Positions 1 to 9,603 are shown, numbered from the stretch's first letter. The stretch: 64,000 nucleotides of DNA from JBBATK01 sp044228285 (GCA_044228285.1 JBGAVD010000004.1:372001-436000); one strand, 5' to 3'. The notes: generated from the sequence alone by a model not told the origin. Numbers and translations: made by a program.

Positions 1-74
1 GTTCTGCGGCCACGGTCGACTCAGAATTACAGAAATTGAAAGAGAGTTTAGGTCAATTACCACCACAGCAATAA
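1..74 (+). CDS. C-terminal end of a PspA/IM30-like protein (partial)
   Basis: The window opens inside a reading frame that starts at base 3 of the window and ends at TAA 72-74. Only 23 residues are visible. They are helical and charged, with the pattern DSELQKLKESLG before a short P/Q tail. PspA/IM30 membrane-stress proteins commonly end in a similar xELxxLKxxLG segment. The next gene, 9 bases on, is YbjN-like, and PspA-YbjN neighbours occur in other bacteria. The assignment is an inference from a short tail plus context; any coiled-coil protein could end this way. Confidence 0.4.
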   Translation, partial: SAATVDSELQKLKESLGQLPPQQ

Positions 75-83
75 GGAAACAAC

Positions 84-539
84 ATGGAAATCGATGTAAA
101 TCAAAAGAGTCTTGAGCTAGTAGAAGAAACTCGTATTCGCGTTGAGAATATTCTCAAGGATGCGTATCCAGAGTTTATCAACTTTGGAAACGATGTCTAT
201 GCGGTTACTCGTGGCTCAACTCGTGTCATGATCTCTATCCGTCCCTTTACTGCGGAGGAGTGCATGGTTGAATGTACCGCGCACGTTGTTGCCGGAGCAA
301 CCATCAATGAAGAGCTCATGCGCTTCCTCTTACGCAAGAATGCAGAAATTCACTTGGGTGGTTTTGGATTGCTCTTCGACGATACCATCGTCTATTCGAA
401 CTCGATCACTGGAACACACCTTGATCGCAACGAACTTATTGTTCTCGTTGCCTCGGTAGCAGTGATCTCTGATCACTATGATGATGAAATCGTCGCCATC
501 GCAGGCGGAAAACGCGCGAGTGACGTTACGGAACTATAA
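84..539 (+). CDS. YbjN / type III secretion chaperone-like protein
   Basis: A 151-residue soluble protein with no signal peptide or membrane segment. Its alternating helix and strand pattern, with a central hydrophobic stretch ending GFGLLFDDTIVYSNSI and an acidic C-terminal helix, matches the YbjN/CesT-like peptide-binding chaperone fold. The exact function of this family is not settled; members are linked to stress response and protein binding. The start ATG follows AAGGAAAC by three bases, a fair ribosome-binding site. It lies 9 bases after the preceding partial gene, so the two are probably co-transcribed and end at the terminator at 571-611. Confidence 0.65.
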   Translation: MEIDVNQKSLELVEETRIRVENILKDAYPEFINFGNDVYAVTRGSTRVMISIRPFTAEECMVECTAHVVAGATINEELMRFLLRKNAEIHLGGFGLLFDDTIVYSNSITGTHLDRNELIVLVASVAVISDHYDDEIVAIAGGKRASDVTEL

Positions 540-570
540 AAGCTAGGTTTCGTGCTGCTTACAACTTTAG

Positions 571-611
571 TCCGAGATTGAATTGTGTTTTCGATCTCGG
601 ATTTTTTTTTT
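571..611 (+). terminator. Rho-independent terminator after the YbjN-like gene
   Basis: An 8-bp perfect stem (TCCGAGAT 571-578 with ATCTCGGA 594-601) encloses a 15-base loop and is followed directly by ten T residues (602-611). It sits 31 bases after the stop codon of the YbjN-like gene. Confidence 0.85.
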
Positions 612-939
612 GCGAACTGAGGAGAGTCCATCTTCAACAGAACATCTATCCTCAACTCTAAGCACAGTTCCAGCGCTTCGTTCTATGGCTTAAAAGTTCC
701 TGAGCTTCTCAGTCTTCTAAGTACAGGTCCATGAGTAGATCAAGTGAATGTTGCACGCATAATTTGTGGTTCCTCGCGAACGAAGATCGCGGACAGAAAT
801 GCTATCGCTGCCCAAATAGCATTAGACCCGACCCACTGTATTTCGTATCATCCATCTAAAAACACCGCCATGCCTGATCGCTGTGCTATGCGGACCTGCG
901 AGCTTAGCGAGGACATGAGCGCCAGTTCACTGATTGCAT
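612..939. other. Intergenic stretch, nothing recognised
   Basis: About 330 bases between the terminator and the 3' end of the minus-strand porin gene. A 70-codon plus-strand frame (744-956) runs into the porin gene antisense and has no ribosome-binding site or recognisable sequence. No tRNA, repeat or clear terminator was seen. Confidence 0.5.
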
Positions 940-2421
940 CTAGTATCGGTAACTAAACTGAAGGAGATACTGCGAAGGTTTTGAAACAGCCGAATATGTT
1001 GAGGATGTGCCATCTCCATACAGCGTATAGTCAGCGCTTACACTTGACCAACGTCCGCTGAGATCAATGCGAATATGCTTATCAGCTTCAACACCGAGCC
1101 CGCAAGCCATTGTTGTGACTGAGGCATCGCTGATTCTCGCCACATATGCACTTGATGATTGATCAACAGACGCTCTCACAAAAATTGGCAACGAAGGCAG
1201 CTTGTACTCTGCACCCACACTAAGGTTCAGTTGTTCTTGTAGTTGGCTACGCACACTATCGTTCAGTGTCGTGAAGAAGAGGGCGTAGTTAGAAGGGACG
1301 TTAAAAGACGCTGAACTATAGTCGCGATAACGCAATGCAGCTGAAACTTTCAACTCTTTGATGATGACTGCTGCTGCAAGACCAAGGTCCCAAGGTGAGC
1401 TTAGGCTGTAGTCATTGATGTAGCTGTATTGATAGGTGAATGCGCTATCTGGCTTGGGATCATAGGAAGCTGAAGCGGCGCGTGAGTAATCCTCCTGGAT
1501 TCGATAGCGTAGTGGGGGACTCATACTGAAACTCAAACGGGCCCAGTCGTCAATCTTTGCCATGAGTGAGAAGCGAATGTCAAATGCTGAGCTGGTCTGA
1601 TGCAATCGATCGTCCACCTGCAGTCTATTCAAATCTATGTTGCTGCGTGGCACCTTTAGGTCGTAGCGATTGTAAACGTCTAGCACATCCTGCTCACTGT
1701 AAGATCGGGAGTAGCTATAATCAGACCATCGACTTCCAAGCGTAACACCAATAGAGAATGCAGGACTGAGCTCAAAGCCCATTCCTGCTAGTACGCTCCC
1801 ACGACCACCGCTTTGTGAGATTGTTGCTCGTTGTTGTAGACTGTCGTTCACTGGACTTACCAAACGCATTACGGACGAATCAATATCAGCCACATATACT
1901 TGGTACAAGAGGTTATCACTCAGACTCGCTCCAATGTCCTTCAGCATAATCGGAACAATGGAGGAGTTTGGGTTGAACGCTTCTAGGCTGTATTCTGAGC
2001 GCAGACTCTCGTCGTAGTTCACCATCAATGAAAAGCCTGCTCGACCACTACCAATCCGAAAAGGATGGGATATTGCTGCGTATGAAGGCATGATCTCTCT
2101 CGCTTCCGTACTGCTGCTATTTGCCTTATAGTTGATATCGGTACCGAGTCTATACATTCCCAATGCAAAGCTCAGGTCGCCAAAACGGAGCTGAGACAAT
2201 CCCGCTGGGTTCAGTGCTACCGCCGCTGCGTCATCAGCGATTCCCATGAAACTCGTCCCGAGTGCCGAGGCACGCGCAGAAACGCTGTTGTTTGTCGAGC
2301 TGACTCGCAGCAAATCGTCATTAGACTGCGCATGCGCAAGTGTCTGCAAGCACAGCACAATGCTGAGCATCAGAAGGAAGTGTGCTGTGGGCGACGTTGA
2401 TAGAGTATGAAACACTTTCAT
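940..2421 (-). CDS. OmpP1/FadL-like outer-membrane protein
   Basis: A 493-residue exported beta-barrel protein. It has an N-terminal signal peptide (hydrophobic core around residues 13-28, cleavage probably after AHA), then near the mature N-terminus the segment ADDAAAVALNPAGL, which is the hallmark of OmpP1/FadL/TodX-type outer-membrane transport proteins. The rest alternates polar and aromatic residues and ends in FSYRY, the aromatic C-terminus expected of a barrel. Family members move hydrophobic compounds across the outer membrane; the substrate here is unknown. The ATG at 2421 is chosen because AAGGA lies 9 bases upstream; a frame extension to 2451 adds ten residues with a poorer site. 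It follows a small membrane-protein gene by 62 bases on the same strand. Confidence 0.75.
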   Translation of the reverse strand: MKVFHTLSTSPTAHFLLMLSIVLCLQTLAHAQSNDDLLRVSSTNNSVSARASALGTSFMGIADDAAAVALNPAGLSQLRFGDLSFALGMYRLGTDINYKANSSSTEAREIMPSYAAISHPFRIGSGRAGFSLMVNYDESLRSEYSLEAFNPNSSIVPIMLKDIGASLSDNLLYQVYVADIDSSVMRLVSPVNDSLQQRATISQSGGRGSVLAGMGFELSPAFSIGVTLGSRWSDYSYSRSYSEQDVLDVYNRYDLKVPRSNIDLNRLQVDDRLHQTSSAFDIRFSLMAKIDDWARLSFSMSPPLRYRIQEDYSRAASASYDPKPDSAFTYQYSYINDYSLSSPWDLGLAAAVIIKELKVSAALRYRDYSSASFNVPSNYALFFTTLNDSVRSQLQEQLNLSVGAEYKLPSLPIFVRASVDQSSSAYVARISDASVTTMACGLGVEADKHIRIDLSGRWSSVSADYTLYGDGTSSTYSAVSKPSQYLLQFSYRY

Positions 2422-2483
2422 GGGTGCTGTCCTTAGTAAATCTATGATCATGGTTTCTTCTTCCTCAATAGTACGGTTTGATA

Positions 2484-3044
2484 CTACTTCTCAATGGCAT
2501 TCGGAGCTTTGCTTTTGTGCTCATTCTTGTTGTGCACGCGCTTCGCGCCAGTCTGCAGCGGGGTTATCGGTGCAGTAGCCTTACGATTGCGCTCGATGAT
2601 CGCTGCCCCTGGATTCGCTTTCCCTTTATCGGATGAAGCCTTTCCTTTGTAGTAGGGTTGACCTTGTGTCTCCTCATGACTCATAGCTCCTCTCCTAAAG
2701 TCGCGTGCTGTTACACACTTTTTTACACATGCTCTTGTGTCTGGCAGCTCGCTGCGATCAACGACACTAGTTGCAGATGCAACTTCTGAATGTCGTGTTG
2801 ACAACCTACACTGGCTGACAAGTTTCTCCGAGCCTTTGTGAGCTGGAGAGCAGATCGGCGCACAACGAGAACTACGGCAGACGCAGGATTTGTGCGGCCA
2901 TGCGGCATGAAGAGCTAAACTAGCGGTAATCAGCATAGTCAGCAGCATAGAACTTGTACTGAGCGCAGACTTCGTCCAAGCGAGGATACGCTGATTGAGC
3001 GTTTTCTTGAGCTTTCGTTCGATGTTGTTTGTTTCCTGTTGCAT
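2484..3044 (-). CDS. Hypothetical small membrane-anchored protein
   Basis: I do not recognise this 186-residue protein. It has a basic N-terminus, one hydrophobic segment at about residues 28-48 that could be a signal anchor, then a Cys-rich stretch (SCVCRSSRCAPIC) and a very basic, Lys/Asn-rich C-terminal half. The ATG at 3044 has AAGGA five bases upstream, better than the TTG at 3059. It sits 62 bases upstream of the porin gene in the same direction, so the two may be one transcript. The unusual composition leaves some doubt that it is a real protein. Confidence 0.45.
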   Translation of the reverse strand: MQQETNNIERKLKKTLNQRILAWTKSALSTSSMLLTMLITASLALHAAWPHKSCVCRSSRCAPICSPAHKGSEKLVSQCRLSTRHSEVASATSVVDRSELPDTRACVKKCVTARDFRRGAMSHEETQGQPYYKGKASSDKGKANPGAAIIERNRKATAPITPLQTGAKRVHNKNEHKSKAPNAIEK

Positions 3045-3639
3045 GACATTCCTTGGCAATAGTGAGACTCAACAAGCTATTGATGTACACCAGTACACGA
3101 ATTAGAGAGACGCATTCAAGAACCCTCCTATACTCTCTGACTTCAGAACTGATCAAAGGGTTTGGTTATCAGACGGTTGTCGATAAAAAAAGGTTTCGTC
3201 AATTGTGCGCTTCGTTCAGAATAGACTCAACGCGAGTCTGTTCCGTCTACGCTCAAACCTTCGAGCTACGCACCATGTCAACAGTGTTTCATTGGCCAGG
3301 TTCCGATTTGGTCAAGTTCCGGAGAAAGGCTTCTCGTCCGAAAACTGTCAGAAAGGTCAACCACTGTCTGCGATACCAGTGCATACGAGCACAGGGTCGA
3401 CTTCTGTTGAAAAGTTCGCCCTGGTATCCTACCGTGTACTAGAGATTGAAGCTGTGGTTCTGAAGCTCAACGAGACGACATAGCATTCAACGGTTTTTGC
3501 TGCAAGATTTGGCCGAGAGATTGAGCAGTGAGCAGAGCCGAGCTCAGCGTAGAGCCATCTTAACTTTCCCAAAACTGCTGTACTGAGCAGCCCAAGTAGG
3601 TCAATCCAAAAGAACATCACGCCTGTGCATAACTCAATC
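3045..3639. other. Intergenic region before uvrA, nothing recognised
   Basis: About 600 bases between the divergent small membrane-protein gene and the uvrA promoter. Open frames here (for example 3053-3442 plus) lack ribosome-binding sites and protein-like composition. The region presumably carries the promoter of the minus-strand pair; no motif could be assigned. Confidence 0.5.
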
Positions 3640-3669
3640 TTTGTTCAGTCTCATCCTTCGCTATATTCG
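3640..3669 (+). promoter_or_regulatory. Bacteroidota-type promoter of uvrA
   Basis: TTTG (3640-3643), an 18-base spacer, then TATATTCG (3662-3669). This fits the Bacteroidota primary-sigma pattern TTTG - about 19 - TAnnTTTG with one change. The ATG of uvrA is 33 bases downstream of the box. No LexA/SOS-like operator was recognised. Confidence 0.6.
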
Positions 3670-3701
3670 TGATCGGTCTCTTTTCCACACCCAAAACTGA
3701 C

Positions 3702-6700
3702 ATGTCTGAGGCATCATCCCGTGCATCCCGAAGCGCTTCTTCTCGCACCTCTGAAAGTGTGACGAAAAAGCGTTCAACTCCTGCTTCCACACCTTCTTCA
3801 TCAAAGAAAAAGGGTAGTGCGGATTCGCACGATATCTTGGGTCCAACGAGCGAGCAGACGCATATTCACATTCGTGGTGCACGTGAGCACAATCTCAAGA
3901 ATGTGAACGTTACGATACCGCGAGACGCCTTAGTGGTTGTGAGTGGACTCTCAGGGTCGGGAAAGTCATCACTTGCTTTCGATACTTTATATGCCGAGGG
4001 GCAACGACGCTATGTGGAGTGCTTGTCGCCTTATGCGCGACAGTTCCTTGGGATGATGAAGAAACCGGACATTGATGTTGTAGAGGGGATTTCTCCCGCT
4101 ATTTCCATTGAACAAAAGTCCGTTGGATACAGTCCACGGTCAACAGTGGGTACCGTCACCGAGATATATGATTACGTGCGATTGCTCTATGCCAAAATCG
4201 GTATCCAGTATTGTGTTGATTGCAACATCCCAGTTCAATCGCAGACGCTCGATCAGATCGTCGATGCTGTGATTGAAAGCTATCCCGCAGCAAAGATTCA
4301 GATCCTCGCACCGATGGTGCGTGGACGGAAGGGACACTATCGTGAGCTCTTTGAAAGTTTGTTGAAGCAAGGCTATACGAGAGTTCGTGTGGATGGTGAA
4401 GTACGAGACCTTGAATCTGGAATGCTCTTGGATCGATACAAGATTCATAACATTGAGCTCGTGATCGATCGAGTGGTAGTTGGTGAGGAGCACCGTTCTC
4501 GTATTCATCAAGCCGTAGAGTTAGCACTTTCGATGGGTGAGAACACAACGATGGTCCTCGTTGAACAGAAGGACGGTGAGTGGAAAGACATCCTCTTTAG
4601 CACGGAGTATTCGTGTCCAAATTGCGGAAGCTCCTATGATCGCCTCGCTCCAAACATGTTCTCGTTCAACTCTCCCTTTGGCGCGTGTGACTATTGCGAG
4701 GGTCTCGGTGAGCTGCGAGATTTTGACCTCGATCGCATCATGCCAGATCGAGGGTTGACCATCGACGAAGGCGCGTTTACCATCCTCGGTAAAGAGCGAC
4801 AAACCTGGCTTTGGCAGCAGTTGAAGTCTGCCGCCGACAAGCTGGCTATCCCAACAAATGTTCCTGTCAGTGAGCTGAGCCAGAAGCAGTTAGACTCTCT
4901 GCTCTTTGGCACTGATAAAATCACCGTTGATATCGAGGTGTTGCCAGGGAAGAAGCAGAACATGAGCTATAGTCAGAAGTTCATTGGAATAGTTCCAACC
5001 TTCAAACACCAATATGAAAACTCCAGCTCGGCGAAGATTCGTAGTTGGCTGGAGTCGTTCATGGCCGAAGTGCCGTGTCCGAAGTGTCACGGAGGACGTT
5101 TAAAACAAGCAAATCTCTTTGTTCGCATCGCTTCTAAGAACATTCAAGATGTAACGGTATTCGACTGCCCAGATGCGTATGCTTACTTCTCAACACTTCA
5201 CCTTCAGCTTAGCGAGCGAGAGAATCGTATTGCCTTTCTCATTCTCAAAGAGATTACCACGCGACTTCAGTTCTTGAATAACGTTGGTCTCTCGTACTTA
5301 TCGCTCAATCGCCCGGCGCGGACACTTTCGGGCGGAGAAACGCAGCGCATCCGCCTTGCCTCGCAAATCGGATCCCAGCTCGTTGGTGTGATGTATGTTC
5401 TTGATGAGCCAAGCATTGGACTGCATCAGCACGATAACACTAAGCTCATACGTTCGCTCAAGGAATTGAGAGATCTTGGGAATACCGTGGTTGTTGTGGA
5501 ACATGATCGTGAGATGATTGAAGAAGCGGATATTCTTGTGGATATTGGACCTGGTGCTGGCGTTCACGGTGGGGAAGTGATCATTACTTCCAAACCTAGC
5601 GACATCCCACTGCTCTCGAAGGCCCAGTTAAAAGCCTCAAAGACAGCTCAGTATTTGAATTCTATGCGGGAGATTGAAATCCCCGAGAACCGTCGCAATC
5701 CTGGTGAGCAACGCTTGTCGTTGATTGGTGCCAAAGGCAACAATCTCAAGAATGTAGACCTGCACATACCACTTGGCTGCTTCGTGTGCATTACCGGAAT
5801 GAGTGGTTCTGGTAAGTCTTCCTTAGTGAATCACACGCTCTATCCCATTCTGAACAAGTACTTCTTTCATGCAGAGAGTATTCCATTACAGCATCAATCG
5901 ATATCCGGACTCGACTTGATTGACAAAGTGATTGAGATAGATCAATCTCCGATTGGTCGTACACCGCGTTCAAATCCTGCAACCTACACTGGACTGTTCA
6001 CGCTCATTCGCGATCACTTTACCTTATTGACCGAGGCAAAAGTGCGCGGCTATAAAGCTGGTCGATTCTCCTTTAACGTGAAGGGAGGTCGCTGTGAAGA
6101 ATGTGAAGGCGCTGGTATCAAGAAGATTGAAATGAGTTTCTTGCCAGACGTGTATGTACAATGCGATGTGTGCGGTGGAAAGCGATATAATGATGAAACA
6201 CTTCAAGTATTGTACAAGGGAAAGTCGATCTCAGACGTCTTAGATATGACTGTAGAAGAGTCTTTAAGTTTCTTCAATGAGATCCCGAAGATTAAGTCCA
6301 AACTGCAGACACTCTTTGACGTTGGTTTGAGTTATGTCACGTTAGGACAACAAGCGCCAACACTCAGTGGTGGGGAAGCTCAGCGTGTAAAGCTGGCAAC
6401 CGAACTCAGTAAAGTCAGCACTGGCAAAACGCTGTATCTGCTCGACGAGCCGACTACCGGGTTGCACTTCGAGGATATCCGTATCCTGTTACGATTGCTG
6501 CAACGCCTCACGGATCGTGGAAATACAGTGGTGGTAATCGAGCACAATCTCGATGTTGTGAAGTGTGCAGATTGGATTATTGATTTGGGACCGGAAGGTG
6601 GGAAGTTTGGCGGTCATATAATCGCTCAGGGCACTCCAGAGCAAGTTGCAGAGATGCCAGATTCGTACACCGGTCGCTATTTGAAGAAAGAAATGTCGCG

Positions 6701-6755
6701 AACGCGCCAGGTAATGAAGATCATCGCCCAAAGCGGCGATGGTCATAATGATTAG
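3702..6755 (+). CDS. uvrA: UvrA, excinuclease ABC subunit A
   Basis: DNA-damage recognition ATPase of nucleotide excision repair; it scans DNA as a dimer and loads UvrB. About 1017 residues from the ATG at 3702. It contains two ABC ATPase modules: Walker A GLSGSGKSS near residue 83 and GMSGSGKSS in the second half, with signatures LSGGETQRIRLA and LSGGEAQRVKLA, each followed by a Walker B (VLDEPSIGL, LLDEPTTGL). Zinc-binding Cys pairs CPNC/CDYC and CEEC/CDVC are present. Odd feature: about 45 Ser/Thr/Lys/Ala-rich residues precede the conserved start (THIHIRGAREHNLKN), so the protein is longer than the usual 940-950 residues. A GTG at 3669 would add 11 more residues but overlaps the promoter box. 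It stands alone on its own promoter. Confidence 0.97.
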   Translation: MSEASSRASRSASSRTSESVTKKRSTPASTPSSSKKKGSADSHDILGPTSEQTHIHIRGAREHNLKNVNVTIPRDALVVVSGLSGSGKSSLAFDTLYAEGQRRYVECLSPYARQFLGMMKKPDIDVVEGISPAISIEQKSVGYSPRSTVGTVTEIYDYVRLLYAKIGIQYCVDCNIPVQSQTLDQIVDAVIESYPAAKIQILAPMVRGRKGHYRELFESLLKQGYTRVRVDGEVRDLESGMLLDRYKIHNIELVIDRVVVGEEHRSRIHQAVELALSMGENTTMVLVEQKDGEWKDILFSTEYSCPNCGSSYDRLAPNMFSFNSPFGACDYCEGLGELRDFDLDRIMPDRGLTIDEGAFTILGKERQTWLWQQLKSAADKLAIPTNVPVSELSQKQLDSLLFGTDKITVDIEVLPGKKQNMSYSQKFIGIVPTFKHQYENSSSAKIRSWLESFMAEVPCPKCHGGRLKQANLFVRIASKNIQDVTVFDCPDAYAYFSTLHLQLSERENRIAFLILKEITTRLQFLNNVGLSYLSLNRPARTLSGGETQRIRLASQIGSQLVGVMYVLDEPSIGLHQHDNTKLIRSLKELRDLGNTVVVVEHDREMIEEADILVDIGPGAGVHGGEVIITSKPSDIPLLSKAQLKASKTAQYLNSMREIEIPENRRNPGEQRLSLIGAKGNNLKNVDLHIPLGCFVCITGMSGSGKSSLVNHTLYPILNKYFFHAESIPLQHQSISGLDLIDKVIEIDQSPIGRTPRSNPATYTGLFTLIRDHFTLLTEAKVRGYKAGRFSFNVKGGRCEECEGAGIKKIEMSFLPDVYVQCDVCGGKRYNDETLQVLYKGKSISDVLDMTVEESLSFFNEIPKIKSKLQTLFDVGLSYVTLGQQAPTLSGGEAQRVKLATELSKVSTGKTLYLLDEPTTGLHFEDIRILLRLLQRLTDRGNTVVVIEHNLDVVKCADWIIDLGPEGGKFGGHIIAQGTPEQVAEMPDSYTGRYLKKEMSRTRQVMKIIAQSGDGHND

Positions 6756-6772
6756 TTCCCTTTTTGAAGTGC

Positions 6773-6802
6773 TGCCTGTTGTGGCAGGATTGCGTAATTT
6801 TG
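6773..6802 (+). promoter_or_regulatory. Bacteroidota-type promoter of etfB
   Basis: TTTG (6773-6776), an 18-base spacer, then TAATTTTG (6795-6802), a full match to TAnnTTTG. The start codon of etfB is 120 bases further on, giving a leader of about 110 bases in which no riboswitch was recognised. The spacing is identical to the uvrA promoter. Confidence 0.65.
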
Positions 6803-6922
6803 TAGCCCCGATGTTTTTGATGCTCAAAAAGCGTTGAAAATCGTCGAAAAACGAACATTCAGCAGCGGCACTCGCTGTTGATTGTTTGATACTTACGAAC
6901 ATTCACCAAATATTCTGTCTCC

Positions 6923-7669
6923 ATGAACATCCTCGTTTGTATTTCACAAGTACCGGATACAACCTCGAAAATCACGGTGGCCTCCGGTGGTTCAGCCATC
7001 GATAAGACCGGTCTGAAATTTATTCTCAATCCCTACGATGAGTACGCAATTGAAGAAGGCTTGCGTTTGCGGGAGAAAAACGGTGGTAGCGTTACTGCGA
7101 TCACTGTCGGACCTGACAGCGCGAAAGAAGTCTTGCGCACTGCATTGGCAATGGGCGTCGACAAAGCTGTTTTTGTGAAAGAAGAAAAGCGTGACGACTC
7201 ATTTGTTGTTGCGTCCAACATTGCAGACTATGCAAAGTCGGCGAGCTTTGATGTCATTTTGCTCGGCCGTCAAAGCATAGATTACGATTCATTCCAGATG
7301 ACACCAACGTTGGCGGAGTTATTGAATCTTCCTTCTATCTCGATGGTATCAAAGCTTGATATCGCTGGCACGAGTGTAAGTGCTGAGCGAGATATTGAAG
7401 GTGGTAAGGAAGTGCTCGAAGCGTCATTGCCATGTGTTATCAGTGTGCAGAAAGGTATCAATGATCCGCGCTATCCAAAGTTGCCAGACATTATGAAGGC
7501 CAAATCGAAGCCTGTGGAAGAGCGTGCAGCAGTTGCTTGCGATCGTCGAGTGGAAACTGTTTCTATCGAGTTGCCCTCGAATAAACGAGCACAAAGGATT
7601 CTTGGTAGCGAGGATGCCGATATCGCAGAGTTTGTACGACTCTTACATGAAGAAGCAAAAGCATTCTAA
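6923..7669 (+). CDS. etfB: Electron transfer flavoprotein, beta subunit
   Basis: A 248-residue cytoplasmic protein. With EtfA it forms the FAD-containing flavoprotein that takes electrons from acyl-CoA dehydrogenases and passes them to the quinone pool through ETF-quinone oxidoreductase (not in this window). Conserved features: start MNILVCISQVPDT, the segment LNPYDEYAIEEGLRLRE, the nucleotide-binding stretch DVILLGRQSIDYDS, and PCVISVQKGINDPRYPKLPDIMKAK, the recognition loop of the family. The ATG at 6923 is the family start. etfA follows after 100 bases, and glutaryl-CoA dehydrogenase, a likely client, lies about 6.5 kb downstream. Confidence 0.95.
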   Translation: MNILVCISQVPDTTSKITVASGGSAIDKTGLKFILNPYDEYAIEEGLRLREKNGGSVTAITVGPDSAKEVLRTALAMGVDKAVFVKEEKRDDSFVVASNIADYAKSASFDVILLGRQSIDYDSFQMTPTLAELLNLPSISMVSKLDIAGTSVSAERDIEGGKEVLEASLPCVISVQKGINDPRYPKLPDIMKAKSKPVEERAAVACDRRVETVSIELPSNKRAQRILGSEDADIAEFVRLLHEEAKAF

Positions 7670-7769
7670 TGTAACTGTAGCCTTAACGAAGCAATCGTAG
7701 TTATTGGTAGATCTCAGTTGAAAAAGCAATGACGTCACCGAAACCCTGAAAACGAAATATTCAATTGAC

Positions 7770-8732
7770 ATGAAAAAGATACTCGTATATATCGAAGAGA
7801 AGAACGGAACAATCAAGCGTGGCTCTCTTGAAGCCATTGGCGCCGCACTTTCGCTTGGCTTGCCGGTTGTTGGTGTGAGTGTTGGTACTACCTCACTTTC
7901 AGCCCAAGCTGCAGAGTACGGTCTGAGCGATTATGTCCGCATTGAGCACGCTGCTCTAGCAGAATACTCCAGCCCATTTGTTGCACAAGCACTCAGTCAA
8001 TGTGCTGATGCAGAAGGAGCTGATGTTGTGATGTTTGCAGCGAATTCGAGTGGTAAAGAGCTAGCACCACGTGTAGCTGTTCGTATGAACGCAGCGTTAT
8101 TGTGCGACGCAGTGCAGTTGAGAAGCGATGCCGCTTCACTCGTTGTTACGCGTCCAATTTTCGCTGGTAAAGCACTAGATAGTGTGAAGGCACTCACTGC
8201 GAATGTTGTCGTTACATTACGTCCGAACGTTTTCACATCCCGCAAGTCCGACAGTCCAAGCGCTATTCAAGAGAGAAGTTTTGCTGCACAGTTGCAAGCA
8301 GATAAGCGCAAGGTTGTTGTGAAGCAAATTCTTAGGAATGAAGGCAAGTTGGATGTATTGGAAGCGGATACTATTGTATCTGGCGGGCGCGGCTTAAAGG
8401 GTCCTGAGCACTTCGAGTTGATCGAGAAGCTTGCAAAGAGCCTTGGAGCAGCTGTTGGCGCTTCTCGTGCTGTGGTCGATGCCGGATGGCGTCCTCACGG
8501 TGAGCAAGTGGGTCAAACAGGGAAGACGGTTTCACCGAAGCTTTATGTGGCTTGCGCGATTAGTGGTGCCGTACAGCATTTGGCTGGAATGTCATCCTCG
8601 AAAGTTATTGCTGCGATCAACAAAGACAAAGATGCTCCGATCTTCAAAGTTGCCGATTATGGTATTGTTGGCGATGTCTTTGAAGTGTTGCCAAAGTTGA
8701 CGGAACAGATCGCCCGTATTACTGAAAAGTAG
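7770..8732 (+). CDS. etfA: Electron transfer flavoprotein, alpha subunit
   Basis: A 320-residue partner of EtfB that binds the redox FAD. The C-terminal FAD domain is clear: GGRGLKGPEHFELI, GASRAVVDAGW, a TGKTVSPKLYVACAISGAVQH-type segment (about residues 245-265) and AINKDKDAPIFKVADYGIVGD. The N-terminal domain is the usual ETF Rossmann-like fold starting MKKILVYIEEKNG. It lies 100 bases after etfB on the same strand and shares its promoter as far as can be seen. Length is normal for the family. Confidence 0.95.
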   Translation: MKKILVYIEEKNGTIKRGSLEAIGAALSLGLPVVGVSVGTTSLSAQAAEYGLSDYVRIEHAALAEYSSPFVAQALSQCADAEGADVVMFAANSSGKELAPRVAVRMNAALLCDAVQLRSDAASLVVTRPIFAGKALDSVKALTANVVVTLRPNVFTSRKSDSPSAIQERSFAAQLQADKRKVVVKQILRNEGKLDVLEADTIVSGGRGLKGPEHFELIEKLAKSLGAAVGASRAVVDAGWRPHGEQVGQTGKTVSPKLYVACAISGAVQHLAGMSSSKVIAAINKDKDAPIFKVADYGIVGDVFEVLPKLTEQIARITEK

Positions 8733-8812
8733 TCACGGTTGTTTGCATGCACGGCTTGCGCTTTTCGTCACTCATCTCCTGAATATGCTGCCGAGCCGCT
8801 TGCGGCGCCGGC

Positions 8813-9478
8813 ATGATAATGAAAGACTCTATGCCTAAAGTCCAGCTCGAAATACTTGGTCTCTCCGCTTCGCAAGCAAGTAGCGGTGCTTATGCTCTCA
8901 TTCTCAAAGAAGCGGCTGGTACACGTCGTTTACCAATTGTTATAGGTGCTAATGAAGCTCAGGCGATAGCTATCGAACTGGAAGGGATCAAAGCACAAAG
9001 ACCCATGACGCATGACCTGATGAAGAATATCATTGAGCAGCTGAATGCGACGGTGACAGAGGTGTGTATTGTGGATTTAAGAGATAGCACCTTCTATGCT
9101 TCGATTATGATTGATGGTATTAGCGTGGATGTGGATGCGCGACCAAGTGATGCGATTGCTTTAGCAGTTCGCTTTAATGCACCTATCTATGTGTCAGACT
9201 CAATACTCGACGAGGTCGGCTTTGATCCGGATAATGATGAGTCTACCGACACAGAAGCAGAAGGTGATGAGGAAGAAAACGACCTCACTCAGTTTATGAA
9301 ATCGTACGTTGCTCGGAATGAGGAAACGACAGAACCTGATGTAGAAGAGGATATCTCTAACCTGCCACAGAATAAGCAATTGCAGGTGCTTCTGGCTAGA
9401 GCAATCAAAGCAGAAGACTATGAGAAAGCTGCTCAACTACGTGACGAAATTCAAAAACTCAACAACGAAAACCAGTAG
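8813..9478 (+). CDS. Bifunctional nuclease (BFN/DUF151) family protein with UVR motif
   Basis: A 221-residue cytoplasmic protein. Residues 7-135 form a BFN/DUF151 domain: VQLEILGLSAS, SGAYALILKE, RRLPIVIGANEAQAIAIELE, PMTHDLM, and SVDVDARPSDAIALAVRF. A very acidic linker follows (about residues 140-180), then a C-terminal UVR motif (LLARAIKAEDYEKAAQLRDEI) like those of UvrB/UvrC and McsA. Some plant and bacterial BFN proteins have nuclease activity, but the role in bacteria is not established. Three in-frame ATGs (8813, 8819, 8831) lie before the conserved region, and none has a strong ribosome-binding site. It follows etfA by 80 bases. Confidence 0.85.
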   Translation: MIMKDSMPKVQLEILGLSASQASSGAYALILKEAAGTRRLPIVIGANEAQAIAIELEGIKAQRPMTHDLMKNIIEQLNATVTEVCIVDLRDSTFYASIMIDGISVDVDARPSDAIALAVRFNAPIYVSDSILDEVGFDPDNDESTDTEAEGDEEENDLTQFMKSYVARNEETTEPDVEEDISNLPQNKQLQVLLARAIKAEDYEKAAQLRDEIQKLNNENQ

Positions 9479-9497
9479 ACATTTTCATTTTGCCTCT

Positions 9498-9505
9498 TAT
9501 ATTTG
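9498..9505 (+). promoter_or_regulatory. Promoter box of tRNA-Met
   Basis: TATATTTG, an exact TAnnTTTG box, ends 14 bases before the first base of tRNA-Met. That is the right distance for transcription to begin a few bases before the mature tRNA. No clear -33 TTTG at the proper distance. Confidence 0.6.
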
Positions 9506-9519
9506 TAGTCTGTTATTGC

Positions 9520-9596
<77 letters not shown>

Positions 9597-9603
9597 ATAC
9601 GAA

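Noticed and set aside
744..956. Plus-strand frame of 70 codons
   Set aside because: No ribosome-binding site and it ends inside the porin gene in antisense.
3053..3442. Plus-strand frame of 129 codons
   Set aside because: It overlaps the 5' end of the minus-strand membrane-protein gene and has no recognisable family or start signal.
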